NCBI RefSeq assembly: GCF_006442315.1
Contig: NZ_VFVY01000018.1
Span: forward strand, 1-64,000
DNA from: Mesorhizobium sp. B2-3-4
GTDB taxonomy: Bacteria > Pseudomonadota > Alphaproteobacteria > Rhizobiales > Rhizobiaceae
Direction: 5' to 3'
DNA: 64,000 nucleotides
Shown: positions 51,475-59,818 of the stretch, one piece after another
Position numbering within the stretch: position 1 is the stretch's first letter
Layout: the number at the start of each line of letters is the position of its first letter
The notes under the pieces: generated by a model
Told to the model about the DNA's origin: nothing
What the model saw: only the letters and a program-made list of their open reading frames with translations
Databases searched by the model: none
Translations under genes and position numbers: made by a program

Positions 51475-52326
51475 ATGAAAATTGGCATGTGCATGTTCTT
51501 GTGGACGACGACGGTGTCGAGGAAGCACGAGCCGCTGCTACGCGACATCAAGGCAACCGGCTTCGACGGCGTCGAGATCCCGATCTTCGCCGGCGCGCCG
51601 GACGATTACAGCAAGCTCGGCGACCTGCTCGACCGCATCGGCCTTGAGAGAACGGCCGTTTCAGCCATGGGCGATCCGGCGATGAACCTGATCTCGGCCG
51701 ACGCGGCGACGCGCAAGGCCGGAGTCGACTACATGAAATGGGCCATCGACTGTGCCGACGCGCTTGGCGCGAGGACGCTGAGCGGACCGCTGCACTCGAC
51801 ACTCGGCGCCTTTTCAGGCTCCGGGCCGACATCAGCCGAAAAGAAACGCTCGGTCGCCTCGCAGCGCGCCATCGGTGACCATGCCGGCAAGCGTAACGTC
51901 ACCATCGGGCTCGAGGCACTGAACCGCTTCGAATGCTATCTTCTCAACACCATGGCCGACCTGTCGGAGCATATCGACGCCATCGACCGCCCGCACATTA
52001 AGGCGATGTACGATACGTTCCACGCCAATATCGAGGAGCCCGATCCGATCGGCGCTTACACGAAGCATCGGGGCAATGTCGTGCATATCCACATATCGGA
52101 GAACGATCGCGGCGTGCCGGGACGCGGCAACATCCCTTGGCCGGAGACATTCGCGGCCATCCGCAAGAGCGGCTATGACGACTGGCTGACCATCGAAGCG
52201 TTCGGCCGCTCGCTGAAGGATCTGGCGGCGGCGACGAAAGTGTGGCGCGATTTTTCCGAGACACCGGAAGCTGTGTACCGGGACGGGTACAAGCATATCA
52301 GGAATGGGTGGAAGAAGGCGGCTTGA
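51475..52326 (+). CDS. Sugar phosphate isomerase/epimerase, D-psicose 3-epimerase-like
   Basis: A 283-residue TIM-barrel protein resembling D-tagatose/psicose 3-epimerases. Catalytic-site segments are IGLEALNRFECYLLN (first Glu), MYDTFHANIEE (Asp and His), HIHISENDRGVPGRG and WLTIEAFG (second Glu). GGGGAGGGG precedes the ATG. It ends the operon of isomerase, dehydrogenase and epimerase. Confidence 0.9.
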   Translation: MKIGMCMFLWTTTVSRKHEPLLRDIKATGFDGVEIPIFAGAPDDYSKLGDLLDRIGLERTAVSAMGDPAMNLISADAATRKAGVDYMKWAIDCADALGARTLSGPLHSTLGAFSGSGPTSAEKKRSVASQRAIGDHAGKRNVTIGLEALNRFECYLLNTMADLSEHIDAIDRPHIKAMYDTFHANIEEPDPIGAYTKHRGNVVHIHISENDRGVPGRGNIPWPETFAAIRKSGYDDWLTIEAFGRSLKDLAAATKVWRDFSETPEAVYRDGYKHIRNGWKKAA

Positions 52327-52334
52327 GCCCTTCT

Positions 52335-52430
52335 CTTCGTCATCCATGGGCGGAGCGGACCCGGCGGGCACCTGAGCGATCGTTCTGCGCCGCGTCGCGT
52401 CGCTCCTTGCTTCGCATGTGGATGACGAAG
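52335..52430. repeat. Inverted-repeat element at the operon end
   Basis: A perfect 12-bp inverted repeat, CTTCGTCATCCA and complement, bounds 96 bp containing GGCGGAGC and CGCGTCGC-type segments. It lies between convergent genes; similar CTTCGTCAT arms are seen in the hairpin at 8386. It is probably a dispersed palindromic repeat that also acts as a transcription stop. Confidence 0.65.
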
Positions 52431-52465
52431 GCGCGGTGGTCGCTGCCACTCATAGCGACCGTTGA

Positions 52466-53833
52466 TCACCCCTGCTCAGCCTGGATCCGGTTGTAGTCAT
52501 GGATCGTCCGGCTCAGCCGGCGGCGCAGGAAGTTCGAGATGTTGTCGAAGATGAAGACGACCATGAGGATCAGCAGCACCATGTAGAAGACGTTGGCCCA
52601 GTTGGAGTTGGTGCGCATGGCTTCCCACAGTTTCAGGCCGATGCCGCCGGCGCCGACAGCGCCGATGATGGTGGCGCCGCGGGTGTTGGATTCCCACTGA
52701 TAGAGCGTCTGGCTGATGAAGACCGGGATCACCTCGGGCATGACGCCATAGCGCTGGACCAGGAGGCCGTTGGCGCCGGTCGAGAGCACGCCCTCGCGTG
52801 GCTTGTCGTCGATGTTTTCCAGCGCCTCGGAATAGGTTTTGCCGAGCGTGCCGATCTCGGTGAAGAAGATCGCGGCACTTCCGGCCAGCGGCCCGGGGCC
52901 GAAGGCACGGGTGAAGAACAGCGCCCAGATCAGCATGTCGACCGATCGCATGAAGTCGAAGAAGCGCTTGAGCACCTGGCTCAGCACACCGCTCGGCGTG
53001 ATGTTGCGCGCCGCGAAGAAGGCCAGCGGGAAGGCGACGATGCCGCCAAGCAGCGTGCCAAGGAACGCCATGACGATGGTCTGCAACAACTTCGTCCAGA
53101 CGTCGCCGTGCTGCCACTGGGCGTTGTTCCAGATATTGTCGCCGGCGAGCGCGAGGTTCGATGTGCCGGGCTTCAGCTCCGGCCCGGACATGATCAGCGA
53201 GACGACTTCGCCGGCCGGTTTGCCGAAGAAGGGCGAGCGCGTGTCGAAGACGAAATTCGCCCAGCCCAGAAAGCGCTTGCGCACCTTGACGCGGTCGACC
53301 GTGACGCGCACCTCGCCGACGAAACCCATCTTGGCGACGATCTCGTCGTCATGCACGGTGACCCAGTCCGGCACCGGGCCTGATACCACCGGCTTGCCGC
53401 CAGTCAGAGACACAGGGACCGTCTGGCCGTTGGCGACGATGGTCGCCTGGGTCTTGTCGAAGGTGACCGACTTGGCCGGTCCATCGATCAGGATGGTGTA
53501 GGTGCCGTTCGCGTTCTTGATCACCCAGTCCGGATTCGGATTCTCGCCAAGAGCCGAGAAGCGCGGATATTTGGGTGTGATCTCCGGTTGGTCGAGGCGG
53601 AATTCCGGCTGCAGGTCGTAGCTGACCCATTGCGTCAGGAAGAGCGGCAGGCGTTCCCAGTGCGATTCGCGCAGCACCTGCGGCAGGCTGAAGAACCACA
53701 GGACATAGACGAGGTAGAGCAGAATGCCGGCGAACAGGAGCAGCGGCGTGAAGCGTTTGTACAGCGGCCGCCGAAATATCTGCGGATGGCGCTGCTCGAT
53801 CGACAGCATCTGCTCGGCGGTCATGGTCGCCAT
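52466..53833 (-). CDS. phnE: Phosphonate ABC transporter permease PhnE2, enlarged
   Basis: A 455-residue PhnE-family permease. The C-terminal 230 residues have the standard channel with FFDFMRSVDMLIWALFF and ATIIGAVGAGGIGLKLWE. Between the first membrane segment (about 29-49) and the channel lies an extra region of about 150 residues (about 80-235) with beta-rich character and no membrane segment, probably periplasmic; ordinary PhnE is about 280 residues. It follows PhnE1 by 3 bases and ends the phn operon. Confidence 0.9.
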   Translation of the reverse strand: MATMTAEQMLSIEQRHPQIFRRPLYKRFTPLLLFAGILLYLVYVLWFFSLPQVLRESHWERLPLFLTQWVSYDLQPEFRLDQPEITPKYPRFSALGENPNPDWVIKNANGTYTILIDGPAKSVTFDKTQATIVANGQTVPVSLTGGKPVVSGPVPDWVTVHDDEIVAKMGFVGEVRVTVDRVKVRKRFLGWANFVFDTRSPFFGKPAGEVVSLIMSGPELKPGTSNLALAGDNIWNNAQWQHGDVWTKLLQTIVMAFLGTLLGGIVAFPLAFFAARNITPSGVLSQVLKRFFDFMRSVDMLIWALFFTRAFGPGPLAGSAAIFFTEIGTLGKTYSEALENIDDKPREGVLSTGANGLLVQRYGVMPEVIPVFISQTLYQWESNTRGATIIGAVGAGGIGLKLWEAMRTNSNWANVFYMVLLILMVVFIFDNISNFLRRRLSRTIHDYNRIQAEQG

Positions 53834-53836
53834 GGT

Positions 53837-54793
53837 CTAGGCCCCCATCATGAAGGCTTGTTCGCCGACAAGCTTGCGACGGAGCCAGGCGGAGAACTGG
53901 TCGATGATGAAGATTGTCGTGAACAGCAGCAGCACCAGCGCCAGCGTCTTGGCGCCGAAGCCGCGCGAGATGGACAGCTTCAGCTCTTCGCCGATGCCGC
54001 CGCCGCCGACGGCGCCAATGATGGTCGAGACGCGGACGTTGATCTCGACGCGCAGCAGCGTGTACGACATGAAATTGGGCAGCACCTGCGGCAGGCCGGC
54101 AAAACGAACGCGCTCGAACCAGTTGGCGCCGACCGCGCGCAGGCCTTCCTCGGCCCGCATGTCGATGTTCTCATTGATTTCGTAGAACAGCTTGCCGAGA
54201 GCGCCGATCGAATGCAGGCCGATGGCGATGATGGCGGCGATCGGGCCGGCCGAGACGATTGCCGCGAACAGGCCGGCGATGACGATTTCGGGGAAAGCGC
54301 GCAGCAGTTCCATGAAGCGCTTGACGACCAGTCGCAGCACCGGATGCGGTGTCAGATTGCGCGCCGCGATGAAGGAAAAGGGCACCGCGAACATGAAACC
54401 GATGAAGGTCGAGACCAGCGCCATGTTCACCGTGGTGATCATCAGCTCGAAATATTCGGGGATGTAGAAACTGCCCCAGACATAGACACGTCCGAGCGGG
54501 AAGTTGAATTCCTGGGTGCCGATGTCGTGCGGCGAGGCGATGTCGAAGAGCGCGCGCCAGACGTCGTTCCAGTCCTTGGGAATGAGCCAGCTCAGGAAAT
54601 CCAGAATATGCGGCAGCCGGTCGAAGAAATGCCCGGCATTGGCTTCGTCGGCGAACCACATGCTGGCCAGCATGGCGGCGATCAGCAGACCGACGCCGAG
54701 CACGGTATAGAACCGGCGCAGCGAGGTCTGGCGTCGCCAGGCATCGGCCATCTGGTGGGTGGCGCCGGAAGGGGCTGTCACGGAAAGGGTCAT
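53837..54793 (-). CDS. phnE: Phosphonate ABC transporter permease PhnE1
   Basis: A 318-residue inner-membrane permease for phosphonate import. Membrane segments begin at TVLGVGLLIAAMLASMWF; the channel contains LLRAFPEIVIAGLF and STIIGAVGGGGIGEELKL, a PhnE hallmark. It works with PhnE2, ATPase PhnC and binding protein PhnD. A terminator-like hairpin separates it from phnD. Confidence 0.92.
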   Translation of the reverse strand: MTLSVTAPSGATHQMADAWRRQTSLRRFYTVLGVGLLIAAMLASMWFADEANAGHFFDRLPHILDFLSWLIPKDWNDVWRALFDIASPHDIGTQEFNFPLGRVYVWGSFYIPEYFELMITTVNMALVSTFIGFMFAVPFSFIAARNLTPHPVLRLVVKRFMELLRAFPEIVIAGLFAAIVSAGPIAAIIAIGLHSIGALGKLFYEINENIDMRAEEGLRAVGANWFERVRFAGLPQVLPNFMSYTLLRVEINVRVSTIIGAVGGGGIGEELKLSISRGFGAKTLALVLLLFTTIFIIDQFSAWLRRKLVGEQAFMMGA

Positions 54794-54806
54794 GATCGGA
54801 GATGCA

Positions 54807-54837
54807 AAAAGGGCGGCAACCGAGGTGCCGCCCTTTT
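54807..54837 (-). terminator. Attenuator hairpin between phnD and phnE1
   Basis: A perfect 12-bp inverted repeat (AAAAGGGCGGCA / TGCCGCCCTTTT, 7-base loop) lies in the 55-base gap. On the minus strand it ends in a run of U, an intrinsic-terminator form, and would favour PhnD over the permeases. Confidence 0.75.
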
Positions 54838-54848
54838 CGATTTCGCCG

Positions 54849-55757
54849 TTAGCCGCCGATGGCAGCCTTACGGGCTTCGACGATGACGTTGTAGAAGTCC
54901 GGCTTCACCGGAACGTAGCCGGTAAAATCGCCGCCTTCGACGCCTTCGAAGCAAGCCTTGTCCTTGTTGGGCAGGTCGGTGAAGAAAGCGGTGAGCTTGG
55001 CGGTCATGTCGTCGCCGAGCGCGGTGCGCACGACCAGCGGGCCGTTCGGGATCAGGCCCGAGCGCCAGACTTCGACGAAGTCGTTCGGGTCGACGGCACC
55101 CTTGGCGACGACCTTGTGGAAGGTGCCGGAGGTGAAGCCGTTCTTGAAATCGCCGATGCCCGAGGAATCGTCGACCGCGACGTCGACCTTGCCGTCACGC
55201 ACGGCCAGGATGTTGTTCTCATGGCCGCCATTGAACTGGGTCGAGGCGAAGAAGGTTTCGTTCGACGCGCCTGTATCCTTCGGGATCTGGGTCAGCGGGA
55301 TCAGGTAGCCCGAGGTCGAATCCGGGTCGGCGTAGCCGAGCTTCTTGCCCTTGGCCGACTTGATGTCGGTGATGCCCGAGGTCTTCAGCGCCAGGCCGAT
55401 CGAGTAATAGCCGGTCGAGCCGTCGGTCTGCTTGGTGGTGAGGATCGGGGTGACCGCCTTCGGGTCCTTGAGATAGACGCTGGCATAGCCGGAAGCGCCG
55501 AGTTCGGCGAAGTCGAGCGTGCCGCCGAGCAGGCCCTGGATGACGCCGTCATAGTCGGCGGCGGGGAACAGCGAAACCTTCTCGAAGCCGAATTCGGTCT
55601 TCAGGTGATCGGCCAGGCACTGATAGTTGCGCAGCCGGTCGGTTTCGTTTTCACCGCCGAGAATGCCAACGCGAAATTCCTTCATGTCGGCGGCGTGAGC
55701 CATGCTGGTGGCCATGGCGAGCACCGAAACGGCGCCGAAAACCATCTTCCTGAACAT
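54849..55757 (-). CDS. phnD: Phosphonate-binding periplasmic protein PhnD
   Basis: A 302-residue periplasmic binding protein with a signal peptide cut after Ala22 (SMAHA). Typical PhnD segments are FRVGILGGENETDRLRNYQCL, ELGASGYASVYL and GYADPDSTSGYLIP. It captures phosphonates (or phosphate esters) for the PhnC/E transporter. It is 111 bases downstream of phnC in the same direction. Confidence 0.93.
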   Translation of the reverse strand: MFRKMVFGAVSVLAMATSMAHAADMKEFRVGILGGENETDRLRNYQCLADHLKTEFGFEKVSLFPAADYDGVIQGLLGGTLDFAELGASGYASVYLKDPKAVTPILTTKQTDGSTGYYSIGLALKTSGITDIKSAKGKKLGYADPDSTSGYLIPLTQIPKDTGASNETFFASTQFNGGHENNILAVRDGKVDVAVDDSSGIGDFKNGFTSGTFHKVVAKGAVDPNDFVEVWRSGLIPNGPLVVRTALGDDMTAKLTAFFTDLPNKDKACFEGVEGGDFTGYVPVKPDFYNVIVEARKAAIGG

Positions 55758-55868
55758 TGATGTCTCTCCTGTAAGTTCCGGCCCCGCGCCGGCGACGTTC
55801 TTGATCTTGACAAGTGCCCTTGACGCGGGCGGACGATCCAGGCTGCTCGCTATTGGCCCGTAATGGGC

Positions 55869-56726
55869 TCAGTACCCCGGGAATGCGGGTTCGAGCGGTC
55901 CGGCGGATGCGGCAATCTTCTGCTTGAAGGCAACGCTGGTGGAGGTGATGACCTCCGAGATTTCGCCGCCATTGCTGTCGGCGCCATAGACGAGACGCAC
56001 CGCTTCGCGGTCGAGCGCTTCGGGCGGGCCGTCGAAGACGACCTTGCCGGCGGCCATGCCGATGATGCGGTTGCAATAGGTGCGCGCGGTATCGAGCGTG
56101 TGCAGATTGGTGACGACGGTGATGCCTTCGCGCAGATTGATGTCCTGCAGCGAATCCATCACCACCTTGGCGTTGAGCGGATCTAGCGAGGCGATCGGCT
56201 CGTCGGCGAGGATCACCTTGGGCTGCTGCATCATGGCACGCGCGATGGCGACACGCTGCTGCTGGCCGCCCGACAATGTGCCGGCGGGCTGCAGCGCGGT
56301 GCGGGCAATGTCGAGCCGCTCGAGCGCGGCGACCGCTTCGGCGCACTCGGCGCGCGAGAACATGCCGAGAAGGTTGGACACGGTCGAGCGGTGGTTCAAT
56401 TTGCCCAGCAGCACGTTGGTCAGCACGTCGAGGCGCGGCACCAGGTTGAACTGCTGGAAGATCATGGCGCAGTCGCGCTGCCAGCGCCGCAGCGGCGAGC
56501 CGCGCAATTGCGAAACCTCGGCGCCGTCAAAAAAAATCGACCCCTGGCTGGGGTCGACGAGACGGTTGATCATGCGAAGAAGAGTTGATTTGCCGGCGCC
56601 CGAACGGCCGATGACGCCGACCATCTGACCTTGCGGGATCGAGATGTTGACGTCGCTGACGGCGGTGTTCTTGCCAAATCGTCGGCTGACACCGCGAATT
56701 TCGAGCGTGGCAGAGGCTGCTGGCAT
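55869..56726 (-). CDS. phnC: Phosphonate ABC transporter ATPase PhnC
   Basis: A 285-residue ATPase: Walker A GRSGAGKS, Q-loop MIFQQFNLVPRLDVLTNVLLG (a PhnC hallmark), signature LSGGQQQRVAIARAMM and Walker B VILADEPIASLD. It is about 20 residues longer at the C-terminus than short PhnC proteins. A PHO-box-like site lies 65-82 bases upstream, so phnCDE may have their own phosphate-controlled promoter. Confidence 0.93.
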   Translation of the reverse strand: MPAASATLEIRGVSRRFGKNTAVSDVNISIPQGQMVGVIGRSGAGKSTLLRMINRLVDPSQGSIFFDGAEVSQLRGSPLRRWQRDCAMIFQQFNLVPRLDVLTNVLLGKLNHRSTVSNLLGMFSRAECAEAVAALERLDIARTALQPAGTLSGGQQQRVAIARAMMQQPKVILADEPIASLDPLNAKVVMDSLQDINLREGITVVTNLHTLDTARTYCNRIIGMAAGKVVFDGPPEALDREAVRLVYGADSNGGEISEVITSTSVAFKQKIAASAGPLEPAFPGY

Positions 56727-56790
56727 GGCAGGTTCCAGTCCGGACCATTGATCGTCGGACTCTCGCCTAACGCAGTGACATGAACCTGCC

Positions 56791-56808
56791 GTGTCGCGGG
56801 CATGTCAG
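56791..56808 (-). promoter_or_regulatory. PHO-box-like site before phnC
   Basis: On the minus strand: CTGACAT-GCCC-GCGACAC, two 7-base halves separated by 4 bases. The first matches the PhoB half-site CTGTCAT at 6 of 7, the second at only about 4 of 7. Position fits phnC control, but the match is moderate. Confidence 0.45.
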
Positions 56809-56853
56809 TTTTGTTACGCTCCACAGGCGCGGCGGCCGGCCTCTAACGGGCGA

Positions 56854-57564
56854 TCAGCCGAGCACCAGCAACTCCTCGAAATGCTTCATGTCGCGGAAGG
56901 CGCAGAAGGCGGGTGGCCTGATCTCGATCACCGGCGCCTCCCGGCCGAAAAGCATCAGGCTCTCGTCGAACAGCGCCTGCCATGCGGCGGCCCTGTCATC
57001 GGCAAGGCGCTGGGTCTGATAGGCGAAGGTGACGTGGAAGACGTAGGTGTCGTGATCGGGATGCCGGTAGCCGAACGGCACTGCGAGCGCGTCGCGCCAT
57101 TCGCGCATGATGCGCACATCCTCTTCCGTCGCGCCAGCGACGGTGAGGCCGGTCGGCACGACTTCCACCACCTTGATGTTGAACGGACCGGCGCGCTGGA
57201 AGCCTTTCAGGCGTTCGAGATAGAAACGGGTCATGGCGTCGATGCTGGTGTCGAGCGGCACATCGGACGGCCAGTAGGGCAGGCGGCGACGGTATTCGAT
57301 GACGCCCTGGAACAGGGTCATGTGCAGGCTGGAGACCGGGGTAAAGGCGAGGCGATCGGCATCGGGCATCGCCAGCATCTTCTCGCGCACGGCAAGCACC
57401 ACGGTTTCCGAAGATGATCCGCTGACCAGATGGCTGACGACCGTATTGCCAGGTTCGAGGAGAAATTTGCCCGACGCGTCATAGCGCGTGCCGAGATGCA
57501 CGGGAGGTCTGGGATTGGAGCCGGCAAAGAATCCGGCGAGCGAAGGTTTGATGATGTCGGGCAT
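56854..57564 (-). CDS. 2H phosphoesterase-like protein (DUF1868)
   Basis: A 236-residue protein with the two H-X-T motifs of the 2H phosphoesterase superfamily: His81-Met-Thr83 (SSLHMTLFQ) and His177-Val-Thr179 (YVFHVTFAY). It fits the DUF1868 family. 2H enzymes open cyclic phosphodiesters, and the C-P lyase pathway yields a cyclic ribose phosphate normally opened by PhnP. Its place between phnC and the phn acyltransferase makes it a candidate for that step; this is inference. Confidence 0.8.
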   Translation of the reverse strand: MPDIIKPSLAGFFAGSNPRPPVHLGTRYDASGKFLLEPGNTVVSHLVSGSSSETVVLAVREKMLAMPDADRLAFTPVSSLHMTLFQGVIEYRRRLPYWPSDVPLDTSIDAMTRFYLERLKGFQRAGPFNIKVVEVVPTGLTVAGATEEDVRIMREWRDALAVPFGYRHPDHDTYVFHVTFAYQTQRLADDRAAAWQALFDESLMLFGREAPVIEIRPPAFCAFRDMKHFEELLVLG

Positions 57565-57650
57565 AGCGATCTCCAGCGGAAAGGCCGGTCCTGCCTAGCC
57601 GATATGTCAGGGATATGAACCTTGCCCATCCCTGACGAGGATGTGAAGCG

Positions 57651-58268
57651 CTATCCCTCGTATTTTTCCAGAAATGCCTCGGCCGACAGTTCCCGAAAAT
57701 CGTCCAGACAGGCGCGCAGCCTGGCATGGTCCCAATCCCACCAGGCCAGCGCCTGGTAGCGTTCGGCGGTGCGGCGATCGAAGCGCTCGCGGATCGGTTT
57801 TGCCGGTACGCCGGCGACGATGGTGTAGGGCGCGACATCCTTCGAAACCACTGCGCCCGCGCCGACCGCCGCGCCATCGCCGACGGTGACGCCGGGCAGG
57901 ACGGTCGAGCCATGACCGAGCCATGTGTCGTGGCCGATGGTGACCCTTTTCGCGCGGCGCTCGGCGAAAAACGCGCTCTCATGCTCGGCGTCGTCCCAAT
58001 AGTCCGGCGCGCGGTAGGTGAAATGGTGCAGGGTTGGCCGCCATGTCGGATGGTTGGTGGCGTTGAGGCGCACGCTGGCCGCTATGTTGGCGAACTTGCC
58101 GATTGTCGCGCACCAGACGGCGCAGTCCTGCATCATGTAGGAATAGTCGCCGAGCTCGCTTTCGGAAACCCGGCTGCGGTCGGCAATTTCGGTCCAGCGG
58201 CCGAGCGTCGAATTGTGCACCTCCGCCGTTGGGTGGACCAGGGGCGTTTCCGACAATTTCCTGGTCAT
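57651..58268 (-). CDS. Phosphonate-associated hexapeptide acyltransferase
   Basis: A 205-residue left-handed beta-helix acyltransferase with hexapeptide repeats (VHPTAEVHNSTLGRWTEIAD and TIGHDTWLGHGSTVLPGVTV). His110-like catalytic position falls in IGHDTWLGHG. This subgroup occurs regularly in phn clusters and may acylate aminophosphonates or an intermediate. Its start overlaps the phnL stop by ATGA, so it is cotranslated with phnL. Confidence 0.88.
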   Translation of the reverse strand: MTRKLSETPLVHPTAEVHNSTLGRWTEIADRSRVSESELGDYSYMMQDCAVWCATIGKFANIAASVRLNATNHPTWRPTLHHFTYRAPDYWDDAEHESAFFAERRAKRVTIGHDTWLGHGSTVLPGVTVGDGAAVGAGAVVSKDVAPYTIVAGVPAKPIRERFDRRTAERYQALAWWDWDHARLRACLDDFRELSAEAFLEKYEG

Positions 58269-58972
58269 GCGGCGAGTTTTCCCGGGGCAAAGACGGTGAC
58301 GTCGATGATGCGGTCGGCCACCGCCTCGCGCACATCATGGTCGTGGAAGATGCCGAGCAGGGCGACGCCTGCCGCCTTCTTGGCGGCGATCAATCCGATC
58401 ACCACGTCGCGGTTGGTGGCGTCGAGCGATGCGGTTGGCTCGTCGAGCAGCAGGATCGGATGTTCGGTGATGAAGCCGCGCGCGATGTTGACGCGCTGCT
58501 GCTCGCCGCCGGAGAAGGTTGCCGGCGGCAGCATCCAGAGTTTTTCCGGCAGATTGAGCCGGGCCAGCAAGCTCCGTGCCTTATCCCGGGCCGTCTCGCG
58601 TTCCTCGCCGCGTTCGACCAGCGGCTCGGCAACGACATCAAGCGCCGAGACGCGCGGCACGGTACGCAGGAACTGGCTGACATAGCCGATCGTTTGCCGG
58701 CGTATGGCCAGCACGGTGCGCGGGCTGGCCTGGGCGAGGTCGACCAGTCCGCCCTCATGCTTGACGATGATCTGGCCTTCGTCGACGGCATAGTTGCCGT
58801 AGAGCATCTTCAGGATCGAGCTCTTGCCGGCGCCGGAGGGGCCGCCGAGCACGGTGCATTCGCCGGCCTTGATGGAGAAGGAAACGCCGGCGACGACCGG
58901 CAGCTTGATGCCGTCGCGCAGGTGCATGGTGAAGCTCTTGGCGACGTCGGAGACAACGAGCGGGGTTGGCAT
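58265..58972 (-). CDS. phnL: C-P lyase system ABC-type protein PhnL
   Basis: A 235-residue ATPase of the PhnL type: Walker A GPSGAGKSS, the segment TIGYVSQFLRTVPRVSALDVVAEPL characteristic of PhnL, signature FSGGEQQRVNIARGFI and Walker B LLLDEPTASLD. It associates with the C-P lyase core rather than a transporter. ATG at 58972 has AAAGGAC upstream. A dispersed palindrome lies in the gap to phnK. Confidence 0.93.
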   Translation of the reverse strand: MPTPLVVSDVAKSFTMHLRDGIKLPVVAGVSFSIKAGECTVLGGPSGAGKSSILKMLYGNYAVDEGQIIVKHEGGLVDLAQASPRTVLAIRRQTIGYVSQFLRTVPRVSALDVVAEPLVERGEERETARDKARSLLARLNLPEKLWMLPPATFSGGEQQRVNIARGFITEHPILLLDEPTASLDATNRDVVIGLIAAKKAAGVALLGIFHDHDVREAVADRIIDVTVFAPGKLAA

Positions 58973-58994
58973 CGTCAAAGTCCTTTGCTTTGCC

Positions 58995-59039
58995 GCATGA
59001 TCTGATCCGAAAATCGGCTTCCACTTTTCGGGATCATGC
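58995..59039. repeat. Dispersed palindrome between phnK and phnL
   Basis: A 45-bp imperfect palindrome with outer arms GCATGATC / GATCATGC and inner CCGAAAA / TTTTCGG. Similar palindromes are frequent between genes in rhizobial genomes. It may form a processing or stability hairpin in the phnJKL transcript. Confidence 0.7.
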
Positions 59040-59041
59040 GG

Positions 59042-59818
59042 CTACACCTGCAAAATCGAGGAAACAAGCAATTGCGTGTAGGGCGCACGCGGATCGTCGA
59101 GGACGCGGTCGGTGAGGCCGCTTTCGACGACGCGGCCGTCCTTCATCACCATCATGCGCTGCGACAGAAGCCGGGCCACCGCGAGGTCGTGCGTGACGAC
59201 GATCGCCGCAAGGCCAAGGTCGGTGACCAGGCCGCGCAAGAGATCGAGCAGGCGTGCCTGCACCGAGACGTCGAGGCCGCCGGTCGGCTCGTCCATGAAC
59301 ACCAGCCGCGGGCCGGTGACGAGGTTGCGGGCGATCTGCAAGCGCTGGCGCATGCCGCCGGAGAAGGCACGCGGCTCGTCGTCGATGCGGTCCTGCTCGA
59401 TCTCGACTCGCGACAGCCAGTCGACGGCGGTGGCGCGGATCTTGCCGTAGTGGCGGTCACCCACCGCCATCAGCCGCTCGCCGACATTGGCTCCGGCAGA
59501 CACCGTCATGCGCAGGCCATCCGCCGGGTTCTGATGGACAAAGCCCCAGTCGGTGCGCATCAGGAAGCGGCGCTCGGCCTCGCTCATCCGATAGAGTTCG
59601 CGGAACTGGCCGTCGCGCATGCGGTAGCTGGCGGTGCCCGAGGAAGGCAAGAGCCGCGTCGACAGGCAGTTGAGCAACGTCGTCTTGCCGGAGCCGGATT
59701 CGCCGACGACCGCCAGCACCTCGCCCGGCCACAGGTCGAAGGAGACGTTGTCGCAGCCGACGCGCGAGCCGTAGAATTTGGAAAGTGCTGCGACGCGCAG
59801 CAGCGGTTCGTCGGTCAT
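59042..59818 (-). CDS. phnK: C-P lyase system ABC-type protein PhnK
   Basis: A 258-residue ATPase of the PhnK type: Walker A GESGSGKTT, FVHQNPADGLRMTVSAGANVGERL (diagnostic), signature FSGGMRQRLQIARNLV, Walker B LVFMDEPTGGLDVSVQ and VVTHDLAVARLL. PhnK binds the PhnGHIJ core and drives the C-P lyase cycle. It overlaps phnJ by ATGA. Confidence 0.94.
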   Translation of the reverse strand: MTDEPLLRVAALSKFYGSRVGCDNVSFDLWPGEVLAVVGESGSGKTTLLNCLSTRLLPSSGTASYRMRDGQFRELYRMSEAERRFLMRTDWGFVHQNPADGLRMTVSAGANVGERLMAVGDRHYGKIRATAVDWLSRVEIEQDRIDDEPRAFSGGMRQRLQIARNLVTGPRLVFMDEPTGGLDVSVQARLLDLLRGLVTDLGLAAIVVTHDLAVARLLSQRMMVMKDGRVVESGLTDRVLDDPRAPYTQLLVSSILQV

